From: Laccaria trichodermophora
Taxonomy: Eukaryota > Basidiomycota > Agaricomycetes > Agaricales > Hydnangiaceae
Reading direction: 5' to 3'
Assembly (NCBI GenBank): GCA_018417955.1
Contig: JACTVC010000002.1
Location: 4,154,001 to 4,218,000, forward strand
DNA: 64,000 bases
Both the position numbers and the translations under genes were made by a program. Under the pieces are notes generated by a model. The model ran no database searches and had not been told where the DNA came from. It saw only the letters and a list, made by a program, of their open reading frames with translations. How positions within the stretch are numbered: position 1 is the stretch's first letter; each line of letters starts with the position of its first letter. Of the stretch, positions 23,177-33,139 are shown in pieces.

Positions 23177-25086
23177 ATGTCTGATATCTACAAAAGTTCT
23201 GAACTCTACACAAGTCTTCAAGTATCTCCCAGAAAAAAGAGAGGATTTCAAGCTGCGCTTGACGATGTCATTACCCTTACACCGAAGAAACTTCGAACTG
23301 TGTTTGTATCTCACATCCTTTCTTCGATTTTCACATCTTAATTTCATCTGTAGACCCCCCACGCCCCCACGCTCCGTAACTCGTAACGGCACCAAGGCAC
23401 AAACCGAACTCCCTGGTCACCTCACGCGTCTTTTCAACATTCAAATAGCGGTACAACAGGCCCTCTCCCATGCGTTGGCAACTTGTGCTGTAGCCCCCAC
23501 GTCGGACTCCGGGATAGTCAAAAATGTGCTCAACCACTTATCACTGAAGACTTATACTGGGCTCACGGCTTTCGAGATTGACGATCTCAAAAGACTCTGC
23601 TGGGTCTGGGGATGGGATGGGACGTCGCTCGAATGTCTCAAGCAGAAACCCACGCCTGTGGAGGAGGAGGAAGACAATCCTTTTTTGGATCGAGTGCCGA
23701 CTTCAGGTGTTGAATGGACGCGCGGGTCGATGGGTTTCGTTCTGAGTCCTGCGACCCACTATTCAAAGAGTGACAGAAAACGAGTTCCAGCATATGGGAT
23801 AGGTATTGAAGTGGAAATGGATATTGACAAGGACATGGGAGGTGGTATGGCAGCCGTTGCCCGCTGGACAGCCGCAAGCACCAAGCGTCGAATTGAATTT
23901 CGTCGCAAGCTTGAGCAATGGGCGACGGTAAGATCTGGACATTGTCGTTTAACTTGTTGAAACTAACCTGTTTCTGATGTAGCTTCATTCCGATGACCTC
24001 AGCGTTCCTCCAGTGCCACTTGTGGAACTTCCTGCGCTTGCCGTTACCCCCAAGGTCTCCTCCTTGACTCACGCCCTTGCGTCTTGTTCACCCAAAGCAT
24101 CAACTTCTCCTCAAAAGTACCCGGCGCCACCCTCTTCTCCATCCCGGTCGCCGATGAAGAAGGGTGTTCGTGATTTTGCGGTGCCCTTTCCCCTAGTGGG
24201 TTCGGGAACCTCTCCCACGAAAAAGACCACATTATTTCCACCGCAAACTCCTCGTCGTGATCGTTCTAACCCGTCGTCTTCGTTGCTTACCCCACAAACA
24301 CCTGTTGCGTTACTTTCAACTCCGTCCGAAGGTTCGATGCCATCTACTCCCGTCCACCAACGAGGATCCCATGCAAGAACTGCTCCTCAAACTCCTTCAA
24401 CGTCTCGCAGGCAGGCTTTGTATGAGCGTGTTCGGCAGCGCTCTCTAACGGCGTCACCGACCAAGTCATTGGGCAATGAGGTTACACGAGGTACCCTTAC
24501 GCGAGACCAAATGTTGAAGATGAACCAAGAAGAAATGCGGCGACGTTGTCTTCTTGGCCGACTTGGTGGAGTTGCTGACAGCGTTTGGATGTAAGTACTC
24601 TCTTTGAGGTTCACTAAGCGCCATATTAATTGAGATTTTGCTCTCTCTCCTGCAAGGCTGTTTTCGAACCCAGTAACGGGAACCTCTGGAACTCCATCTG
24701 GAAGAAAAAGACGTGCGTTGCCGACCACGGAGGTGGCGCTTGCCATCATCAAATCTTCGCCCGTACCAATTTCAACAGCTGAAGCCAATGAATCCCTGAC
24801 GATCCTTACCGACCTCTGTCCTTTTTTTCTCAAGAAGCTTACTGTCGCTGGAGCCGAATGGCTTGAGATGCCATCCTCAAGTAATACAACACCTGCTGGA
24901 AGCGCGTCGAATGAAGAAAGTCCGACTAAACGAGGACCTGCGGTTCCTGCAAGTCCTAAGCCAAAGGGTAAGGAAGGAAGTGCCCATGCACTTGTTGCTC
25001 GGAGTCCCAGAAGTGTTAGAAGAGAAGCTGGTGGGTTGAGGGAAGTCAGGGAGATTATCCGAAGGGAGCTGGAACTCCAAAACTGA
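23177..25086 (+). CDS. CDT1: DNA replication licensing factor Cdt1
   Basis: Cdt1 loads the MCM2-7 helicase at origins together with ORC and Cdc6. The spliced protein starts [20 protein letters not shown], has [20 protein letters not shown] and then the winged-helix region [40 protein letters not shown] and [13 protein letters not shown] long Ser/Thr-Pro-rich linker full of TPQTP and SPTK motifs follows, likely CDK targets. The C-terminal winged helix, which contacts MCM, ends [13 protein letters not shown]. Three introns are supported (about 23300-23354, 23927-23982, 24594-24657). The ATG at 23177 is preferred because an upstream frame extension lacks family similarity. Confidence 0.85.
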
Positions 25087-25180
25087 TCTACGTTGTGCTG
25101 AATTTATACCTATCCTCCACTTATGTACCTGTCAACCCATTCGATTTGTAAAACTGTTTGAATGTGTACAGACAATGAAT

Positions 25181-25353
25181 ATAACCTGCAGATAACGTTG
25201 CTGAGCTACAGAGTATACGTAAAGAGCTCCTTCCACAAGTCGTTTGATTTAATTAGAGCGGCGAAGGACTATAAACTGCGAATAACGTTGCTGAGCTACT
25301 ACAGGGTAAACAGCTCCTTCCACAAGTCGTTTAATTGAAATAGAGCAGCGAGG
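25181..25353. repeat. tandem duplication of the hydrolase 3' end
   Basis: Two adjacent copies of about 85 bp, 25181-25266 and 25271-25353, share ATAACGTTGCTGAGCTAC and GAGCTCCTTCCACAAGTCGTTT or near-identical forms. The second copy contains the last codons and stop of the hydrolase gene on the minus strand. The first is a diverged extra copy beyond the stop. Confidence 0.85.
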
Positions 25354-26267
25354 TGACCACCCGTAACAGTTCTGGAATGAGCATTCGCGTAACGTGTGCA
25401 AAGCCACTTCGCCATAGCGTCTGGGGCCATGGTGTCACCTTTGGACGCGACCACTAAGATTGGCCGGGACGTATGTTCTTCGTCGAGCGCGCCGGGATCA
25501 TACCCCCAGTCACTATGAATGACATCCGAGACCTCCATAAAACCTGCCCATGTTTGGCGTACGCTGTGCACAACATTTTCCGCCATGGACCTCTCGACTT
25601 CTCCCTCACCTCTTCCGTTCTCTTCTCTCCATTTCTTGAACGCGGCGAGTTCTTCTTCGCCCATTTTATCGAAGAGGGTGCTGTGAATGAAAACCTCGGC
25701 ACTGTCTACCGTCTTCAACTTCCTGCTTATGAGAAGTACAGCAAGGCGTTGCAAAAGCCTGAAGGGTATCCATTGAGAGGGTGGACCAACGGCGATGTAG
25801 TTGGGCATGGTCATCGTTGCGGTGTACTCCTTGTGCAAAGAAAATGGGGAAAAGGGGGCTAGCACCATGCATCCCGCAAGATGTCTTCCAGGGGGAAACA
25901 CATCAAAGGGTGCTCCATAGAGCATTTGGGCGATGACAGTTCCATATGACCCGCCTGCAATGTATAACTTGAAATTAGAGTCATTGGGGTGTAGGTGTTG
26001 CACCAAAGCTGTAATATCGGATGCGACGGCAATGTGGTATGGTGTGGCCGGGTTTCGAGGCGAGGATTTGCCCCACCCTGGGAGAGTGGGTGCAACGAAG
26101 TGTACACCTTGCTCTACCAGGAAAGGCGAGGGATGAGAAGCGTCTCCTATGCCAAAAACTCCATGGAAGAAGAGGACGAGTGTAGAACTCGAAGGGTTGC
26201 CAGATTCTGTGTATGCCAGAGTTCGGCCCTCCGGGAGATTGAGATACTTTTCCGAATCAGGGGTCAT
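25299..26267 (-). CDS. alpha/beta hydrolase, intronless
   Basis: A single 322-codon exon encodes an alpha/beta hydrolase fold. Visible landmarks are the oxyanion strand LVLFFHGVFG, the nucleophile elbow GGSYG with the catalytic Ser, PNDSNFKLYIAGGS before it, a late strand PILVVASKGDTMAP with the likely acid Asp, and TVTGGHLAALFQL with the catalytic His. Length is normal. The substrate is unknown; similar fungal proteins are annotated as generic hydrolases or esterases. It is one of the few genes in the window without introns. Its 3' end is duplicated downstream, which suggests a recent local rearrangement. Confidence 0.88.
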   Translation of the reverse strand: MTPDSEKYLNLPEGRTLAYTESGNPSSSTLVLFFHGVFGIGDASHPSPFLVEQGVHFVAPTLPGWGKSSPRNPATPYHIAVASDITALVQHLHPNDSNFKLYIAGGSYGTVIAQMLYGAPFDVFPPGRHLAGCMVLAPFSPFSLHKEYTATMTMPNYIAVGPPSQWIPFRLLQRLAVLLISRKLKTVDSAEVFIHSTLFDKMGEEELAAFKKWREENGRGEGEVERSMAENVVHSVRQTWAGFMEVSDVIHSDWGYDPGALDEEHTSRPILVVASKGDTMAPDAMAKWLCTRYANAHSRTVTGGHLAALFQLNDLWKELFTL

Positions 26268-26495
26268 GGGCGAAGGTTTACAGTATTGAAAACAAACTGG
26301 AGTTTATGGAGGATGCCTTCCACCATTTCCGCAGGGAGCTTGGCAAGGGCCGCAGAGGGCCGCAGCGCATGACAAGGGTGAGGATCAAACAGTCTGAATC
26401 ATTTAAAGTAACACTTACGGGTTCGGGACGACACAGCAGAATACAAAGTAGAAAATCAACGGACATCGTATTGAACAGACTTGGTATACACATTT

Positions 26496-28177
26496 TCAGT
26501 TGGTATCTTTCGTGATTGTTTCATCAAAAACATCTTTCGGCATCTCCAAACGCTTGAAAGCCTCTCTAGCTTCACGCTCGAAAGCCTCACAATCTACGAC
26601 CCTCCCTTCCTTTCGGCTCGCTTCAGCTGCAAATACTGTTAAGTGGCTCTTCAACACTTCGTCGACGCTGGTCCCTAGCAGTTCTTGTTTGCCTACACTG
26701 ACGGCTTCGACGAACGAACGCATAAGTCCAAGGTCTCCACCTCCGTGACCACCCCCTTCATTCTTCGGATGATAGACCTTGTTTGTTTTCTTTCGGAAGT
26801 CGGAGACGGTAAACTTGGTCATGTCACCAACGATTTCGCCATGTGCAAAGTGCATTCGGGTCTGACGCTCGCAAATGGTAGACGTAAATGCAACCATGGT
26901 GAAGGAGGCCGTGCTTCCGTTCGAAAACTCCAAATTGACAACTTGGTGATCGCAGACGTCATTCGTGCTTTCATACACGCATTTCCCATATGACCCGTTC
27001 CTTAGAGCGGCGGTTACATTCTCGATGTCCGGGATGCCGTCAACGATCGTCTCAACTGGCCATCCAGCGTTTCCGTGGGACACGGGATCGAGATAAACTT
27101 TTTTTAAGCTGGTCAGCATTGTCCGGTTTATACGAGTAGGCTCACGACCAACTCTTTTTAGCACTATACTCGCAATCTTTCTCCATTGGACAGTCGAGGC
27201 ACCGCGTAGAAGCGCCCGCCGCCGCCGGTTTTGAAGCATTTCTGAAGTGTTTAAGAGAACCGAAAGACGAGACCTTGACTGGTGTGGATGGAAACAACCA
27301 GTGGCAGATCATATCGATATCACTGAGAGGCTATTATTCGCCGTGCAGTGCATGCGGAAGGAATGGGAACTTACTGGCAACTCTTCGTCATGAGAGAGAA
27401 AGAGCATTCTTTCTCGGTACTCCAGTTTCCTCGCACATAAGAATGTGCAAAATGATAATATCCAATAGGTTCAACGTGAACAACGTTGATCAACTCGCCG
27501 AGGACACCGGAGCGAACGATTTCCGTTATTTCTTTGCAGTACGGCGAATATCTCATGACTATGGATCATTCGTGAGGGGGTTTGGCATAGTTAGCACTAT
27601 GAAACGAACCATGTCCCATTCCAAAAATTGTACCCGCTCTCTTAATGGCGTTCTCCATATTGATGCAATCTTCTACGCTGGTCGCCATCGGCTTCTCGCA
27701 CAGAATGTGGTAACCCTGCTGTGCGAACGCCACGGCAACCTCAAGATGGAGGTTATCCTGCACGGCGATGAGGACGGCGTCAGCCAGACGCTTTCCAATG
27801 GTGCTTATCGTTTCTGCGGAAGCAGCGTGGAGATCTTGCCATGTATCGAAAACAAGCGTTTGATCCACTTTGTGCAGTTTGGCAAAGTGTTTTTGCGTTT
27901 GGGGACGTGGTTCGGCAATGGCGACAACCTTGCAGCGTTCGGGACAGCTCAAGGCATATTTAGTGTACGCCTAGAATAAAATTTAAATATCCAGCGTTTG
28001 GAACGATATGACCAATTTTACCTTTCCCCGCTGCCCACATCCAATGACAGCAAATGTGACAGGATTTGAAGGGTGCAGTTCAACGCTTGCGTCGACCCCT
28101 TGTTGGACGAAAGGCGATTCCTTTAACTTGACGGATCTCCGCCATAGATTCTTTGTGTTACTGAGCAGAGCGGACAT
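26496..28177 (-). CDS. Gfo/Idh/MocA family oxidoreductase (second copy type)
   Basis: The Rossmann motif is VTFAVIGCGQRGK. It is followed by VVAIAEPRPQTQKHFAKLHK, DAVLIAVQDNLHLEVAVAF and the signature YHILCEKPMATSVEDC. The second domain has VMRYSPYCKEITEIVRSGVL, SFSLMTKSC, then a Cys-containing segment CLDCPMEKDCEYSAKK, and ends DVFDETITKDTN. It belongs to a different subfamily from the enzyme at 8.6 kb: it is longer and carries the extra Cys pair, possibly metal-binding. Substrate unknown. Several introns are needed; one joins SAKK to IYLDPVSHGNAGWPV. The start codon at 28177 faces the unknown gene at 28382, 204 bp away. Confidence 0.85.
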
Positions 28178-28381
28178 GAACGTGAGGTAGTTTTGGTTGT
28201 AGAGAAACGCCCACTGTTAAATAGATGTAATAGCGGCCCTGACGCTGGTGTAATAGTTCCGCAGCAACACTTACAACAGAGCTTCTGTAGATGTAGTGGT
28301 GTCACGGTAGCAAGCGCCTGTTTGGAACATCATCGGGAGACACATGTTGATAAACTACAAACTCCGCGGCTTGCAATTGTA

Positions 28382-29752
28382 ATGCCTCGCATTCTTCCAC
28401 GTCTTATTGACAAAATATCGCAGCAAGCTCAACACCAAAAGAATTTCCCGTTTACCGGGCCTCCTCGACGCCCAAAGTCACTTCACCGCCCCCTTCCTCC
28501 TCGCCCGTCTTTTAACCCTGCACATCATCCTCGGTCTATTCTTTTAGACACGGGTCCAGACAACCCAATCACCAACTCTCAAAGCTATCTTTACCATAAA
28601 TCTCTACCTCCCCGTGTTTTCATTCCTCAGAATGCCACTACAAGACGTGGAGAAACAGATTCACCAAGGACCATGACAGCGGAGGAACGTCGTTGGTGGA
28701 CGAATCCATATCGTGCGTACGTGTCTTCCTCGTCTTACTCCATTTCCTCTGATTTGGTGCAGTCCGAATCCTCTCCTCGCCCATGCGATATTGTTTTGAT
28801 ACAGACCACCATTTCCCCGCAGGTATTTGACACTCTTATTGTTGGCTCCAGAGCAGGAAACTTATAGAAACTAGATACCCTGATACGTTTAGCGCTAGTG
28901 CAGCTACCGCCCACTCGCATGTCAAAGTCGCAAACACGAATAACCATCGTTCCGGATGGTGTACTCCACCCCAGATTTGCTCCTCGCAGATCAGGCAGGG
29001 CAAGCTACATTATTTGCTCCCGGGAAGCCATCTCTCGGACCATCAAATCTGGCAGCTATAAACGCGCTTTACGGGGAGCCCAAGTTTCCATGAACCCACG
29101 TCTAGCAGATCAGATCGCTCATTTATTGCGTCTACGCGTCCTGCAGGAGCTGGAATTACTCGCAGATCGGTTACAATATGGAACTGTAAGCCGTTCTGAC
29201 GCTGGAATATCTCAAACGATCATCCGGAAGCTGACACGCTCGGAGTGGAATGACCTGAAATCAAGTGGCAATGTACCCTACGAAGACGCGCTCGCTATTC
29301 TGGTTGTCCCTCCGCTGAATAGGCATCGCGTAACGAAGAAACGTCCCGAACCTTCTATGTCTGCGATGCCTCCAGAGGAGGAAAATGTATCCTTCTCCAA
29401 GCCCTTACCACCCTTGTCGGAGATGCTGTACTCATCCCATGACTTCAATCCTCCCGCAAGTGTGCTTCCGGGCTTACTGCCCAAACTAGCTGTACCTCTT
29501 TATAATGGATTGACGGCGTTCCCGAACCGCTCGCAGCGTGCAGCACTTTTCGCGCTACTCACTCGCCTATTGGGTTATGAAAGAAAGATGCGTTATCTCG
29601 CTGGCGTTCGTCCAGCTGGAGAACAATCAGAAGCTAGCCACGCCTTCTTGTTATGCTCAAACGCAGACAGCAGTAAGAGAGGGGATGCCGCTGCTGTTGC
29701 CATTGCCTTATGGCGACTACGCATGTTTGAAGGAACCTGCAATGTATCGTAG
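28382..29752 (+). CDS. conserved fungal protein of unknown function
   Basis: I do not recognise a named family. The N-terminus is very basic (MPRILPRLIDKISQQAQHQK), like a mitochondrial presequence, and proline-rich. Splicing at c|GTGCGT and at CAG|GTATTT with an acceptor at 28872-28874 gives a smooth reading: RRWWTNPYLRILSSPMRYCF, DTDHHFPADTLIRLALVQLP, then TIVPDGVLHPRF. The remainder includes a helical stretch, QIAHLLRLRVLQELELLADR, and ends in EGTCNVS. The block WWTNPYLR...SSP.R.C looks conserved in style and is unlikely to be random. A mitochondrial role is only suggested by the N-terminus. Confidence 0.7.
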
Positions 29753-29799
29753 GACTATAAATTGAATGAAGTAGAGATTGTTGGTTCATATTTTACACA

Positions 29800-30788
29800 T
29801 TATGCTTCTACAGCCATTGGGATGGGGTCTACGTCAAGCTTCTTAACAGCACCGCCGACAATTTCACGTCCCTCCCAGAACTTTGGTAACTGATCCCCGG
29901 GAACAAATAACCTCTCAACCTTGTCTTCTGTAATGACACACATCCGGATGACGCCTCCTGAAGATCCATCACGGGACATAGCTAACGCCAGGGCTTGAGA
30001 GTGGGGTAAGCTCTGTGTAAGGAGATGCGGAGGGAAGGTAGGACATACTATTTCTGACAAATTCAACAGTCTCTTCTCGTCCCCAGCCCTCCTTGTAAGT
30101 CGCGTCGCAATAGCCATATACATATGTCGATCCGGACCCTGTGGTTACAAAATCTGTAAGTGACTCATAGTTTGTCACGTAATGGACAAGAAACACCTCC
30201 AATAGCCCATGGCTGCCTAAACATACCACCTCCCACGGGAATATTGTATACACTGGGACCAGCATCCTTATCCCATCCTGCAACAATGATACCCGCGCTC
30301 AGAGCGTCCTTGTTTTCGTAGCACAACTTTTGGAAAAGGGCAGCTGCCGTATGCACAGAGGGTGGGGCACCAGATGTTTGTCTATATACCGCGATTAGAG
30401 TCAGAAAACCAGAAGGAAAAGATGGGGACGGACGTAAACATTTGGAGATAATAGTGGACGATGTCTGCCACAGCCTGGGTGTCTGCAGCTGAACCTGAGC
30501 GACAACAGTAAATGCGGTCATGAACATGTGTAAGTTTATCGGTGACGCGATTGGCCTATGGGAAAATTGTCGTCAAAGTAGGCAGATGAAAGAGCTGTGA
30601 AGAACGGTTACAATGTAGCTGCCTGTGGTTGTACGACTGTCTGCACCGATGACGACGCCTCCCTCGAACTGGACGGCCATGATGGAGGTCTACTTGAGAA
30701 ATGAGTGAGTGAATGATTGAAGAGTCGAAAGACATACCCCGAGGTTGACCTCTCCGCTTTTGAGGCGATCCATATCGATGTGTTCCAT
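29800..30788 (-). CDS. PRE3: 20S proteasome beta-1 subunit (caspase-like activity)
   Basis: After a short propeptide ([17 protein letters not shown]) the mature protein starts T-S-I-M-A-V-Q-F at the first codon of exon 2. This Thr is the catalytic nucleophile freed by self-cleavage after Gly. [60 protein letters not shown] and [20 protein letters not shown] are standard beta-1 landmarks. The subunit cleaves after acidic residues inside the core particle. About six introns are present. The start codon is 88 bp from the divergent RPN12 start, so both must use the same short spacer. Confidence 0.95.
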
Positions 30789-30826
30789 GACGGTAGAAAT
30801 TGAAAGTGCAAGTAATTGATGCGAGC

Positions 30827-30853
30827 TGACGCGTCTTGTTATCAGACGCGTCA
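30827..30853. promoter_or_regulatory. inverted repeat in the shared PRE3/RPN12 promoter
   Basis: TGACGCGTCT at 30827-30836 and its exact reverse complement AGACGCGTCA at 30844-30853 are separated by 7 bases. The pair lies in the 88-bp spacer between two divergent proteasome genes. Each arm holds an ACGCGT core. The same 10-mer recurs before PRE10. A transcription-factor site is inferred. Confidence 0.6.
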
Positions 30854-30876
30854 CTTACTGCAACCACACAACAACG

Positions 30877-31921
30877 ATGGCCTCGCAGCTCAAGACTCTG
30901 TATGAAGAACTTCAGCGTGCATTCTACGCACAACCAACGTCAGATCTAAAGAAGTGCGCTGCTGTTCTCACTCAACTCAAGGTAAAAAGTCTCTGCTCTC
31001 CAAGTATTTCACCTCATGTTTCGTAGATTGGTTTGATACAAGCAGGTTTGCTACTTCCGCAAGGGAATGTAAACCTTGGCGATCTGGTGGTTGCTCGTGC
31101 GTACTCTTAACTTGCTCTTTATCATCATCCTAAGCCAATTCGCAGGGGATATACTTGAAATTGGTGCATTCTCCAGCATTAGGTCACAAGATGTACCTTC
31201 ATTCGACAGATATTTCTCCCAACTTCAAACCTTTTACATTGACTATAGGTAGATTTCATCTGGGCTCTCTACTCCTTCCTTTATTGATCCAATGCGACAA
31301 GCTCTTCTCTTCCACCCTCAAAACGAGAATATCCCATCCGTGGCCTTAACCTGGTCCGCCTTCTCACTCAGAACCGGATAGCAGATTTCCACACGACATT
31401 AGAGAATCTCCCCGCTGACGTCATCGCCGAAAACCCTTACATTCGACACCCTGTCAACCTGGAGAGGTGGCTCATGGAGGGGAGCTATAGTAAAGTGTGG
31501 AATGCACGAGCGGAGGCACCTGCGGAAGAATACAAGTTTTTTGTGGACAGTTTGATGGGCACTATAAGGTACGCTTACCCAGTTCTGTGGCGGATACTAT
31601 AACTTGACCGGTCTCGCGGAGTTCAGAAACGAAATAGCCAGTTGTGAAGAAGCAGCTTATGAAAGCCTGCCTCTGAAAGACGCGGCCACTTTGCTATTCT
31701 TCACCAACCAGTCTGACCTGTTGAAATATGCTCAAAACGTTCGTGGTCAACCTCGTTACCTTTCCACCTGCTGATGCTTGTTATAGCGGGGATGGGAAGT
31801 CAACCTGACAGCTTCAACTATAACGTTTGCTAAGAAGGGGGAAGAAAAAATGGAGATACCAAAGCAGAGACTCATCACTGCATCCCTTGCATACGCAAGG
31901 GAGTTAGAACAGATTGTATAG
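30877..31921 (+). CDS. RPN12: 26S proteasome regulatory subunit Rpn12
   Basis: Rpn12 is a PCI-domain subunit of the 19S lid and the last to join during lid assembly. The first exon reads MASQLKTLYEELQRAFYAQP, then after splicing IGLIQAGLLLPQGNVNLGDL, ARDILEIGAFSSIRSQDVPS and FDRYFSQLQTFYIDYR. Later exons give REYPIRGLNLVRLLTQNRIA, ENPYIRHPVNLERWLMEGSY and NEIASCEEAAYESLPLKDAA, ending LAYARELEQIV. These follow the family from end to end. About six introns are short. The 3' end converges with PRE10, with 77 bp between stops. Transcription starts from the spacer shared with PRE3. Confidence 0.93.
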
Positions 31922-31998
31922 GACATAACACAGCTACTTCGCGCCAGTCACATTTCATCCGGGAAATCGTTAGATTAACTCGTGCATCACTAAGACAT

Positions 31999-33046
31999 TC
32001 ACTCGAAATTCTCTAATACAGCCTTTGCAGCGGCTTCCGCTTCTTGAAGCAAGTCCTTGGGGACATGCACATGAACTCCCCCGCTCTCAGACCCAATCCA
32101 TGACATTTCAAGTTCGAACTCTTTCTCCTTCGCATCTTCATGTACAAGATAAATTCTGTGACTTGATCAGTAATCAAAAATTGGATGGAGAAACAATGAA
32201 TATACATTCGTGCAGCTTCCATGACAGCTTCACGCGTTGACAGTTCGGCAAGATTCAGCTTCTCAAGCTCCGTCTTTGCCAACTGGCGGCCTTTGCCAAC
32301 TGCAGCGCCGTTGTATCCCTATACTGGGTCAGAAGGTTTTGAAAACTCGAGGGAAAGAATCTGACAAAAAAGACACCGCTGGGTTCCACGACAAAGAGTG
32401 AAGGGCCGTCTTTGTCTACAGCACCCAAGATGGTGCTGATTCCAAAGGGACGAACGGAAGAATAGAGTGTGTATGCTTGGACGTAGAGACCCAGACGGTC
32501 TGCAACAGCCTAGTGGAAAGGTAAGGGAGTATTTGATGGGAGAAGAAGGAGTACGGCCTACCTTCAGTGGTGGTGCTGAGTTGTATGTGTCACGGTAATT
32601 CGAGGCTTCGTCGCGGGCTCTGTTTGACAAGTGTCTTCCATCTGCAAGAAGGCCAGCAGTAGCCTACACATAAAACTAGTTATAAAAGCGACGGCCTGAG
32701 GCTGAGGAGACTGACCAGGCCAATGTGTCGATCTATAGTCTGGATTCGCCTGTTCGCGTCGGGAACTAGAAGTTTGGAGTGCACGAGCTTCTCCACGGCG
32801 AGTACTATGCCATCTTTCACTTTCAACCCAATCGCTGTCCTTTTGTTGGTTCAGAATCAGTTGAAAAGGTTATGATCAGGTTGTCGAAACATGCCCTGAA
32901 TTCTCGACAGCCTTATTGGCGTATTCTACCTGATGAAGAAGGTGAGTTGCTAGCCAGAGATTGGCAATGAGAAAGACCTGGAATATGCGTCCATCGGGTG
33001 AATATGTACTCGCGGAAAGATCGTAGCCAGTGCCAATAGAAGTCAT
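31999..33046 (-). CDS. PRE10: 20S proteasome alpha-7 subunit
   Basis: The protein begins [23 protein letters not shown], the alpha-subunit signature helix that gates the core. It continues [51 protein letters not shown] and [20 protein letters not shown], and ends [18 protein letters not shown]. Similarity to human PSMA3 and yeast Pre10 covers the whole length. About eight small introns interrupt it, several within the first 200 coding bases. It is head-to-head with the nucleoporin gene at 33140 across 93 bp and tail-to-tail with RPN12. Confidence 0.95.
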
Positions 33047-33082
33047 TGTGGAAGTGAAGGTTTACAACTGATCAATTGAAGG

Positions 33083-33092
33083 AGACGCGTCA
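33083..33092. promoter_or_regulatory. AGACGCGTCA element in the PRE10/NUP82 spacer
   Basis: An exact copy of the 10-mer found twice in the PRE3/RPN12 promoter. It lies 37 bp upstream of the PRE10 start and 48 bp upstream of the nucleoporin start. A partial match (GTCGCGTCTT) follows about 25 bp later. Confidence 0.5.
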
Positions 33093-33139
33093 GTCAAGCG
33101 TGTGAACATCAAGTCGCGTCTTAAGTTTCCTTCGTCACA

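Noticed and set aside
27275..27979. 234-codon plus-strand ORF over the second oxidoreductase
   Set aside because: It is antisense to well-supported exons of the Gfo/Idh/MocA enzyme, which explains the open frame.
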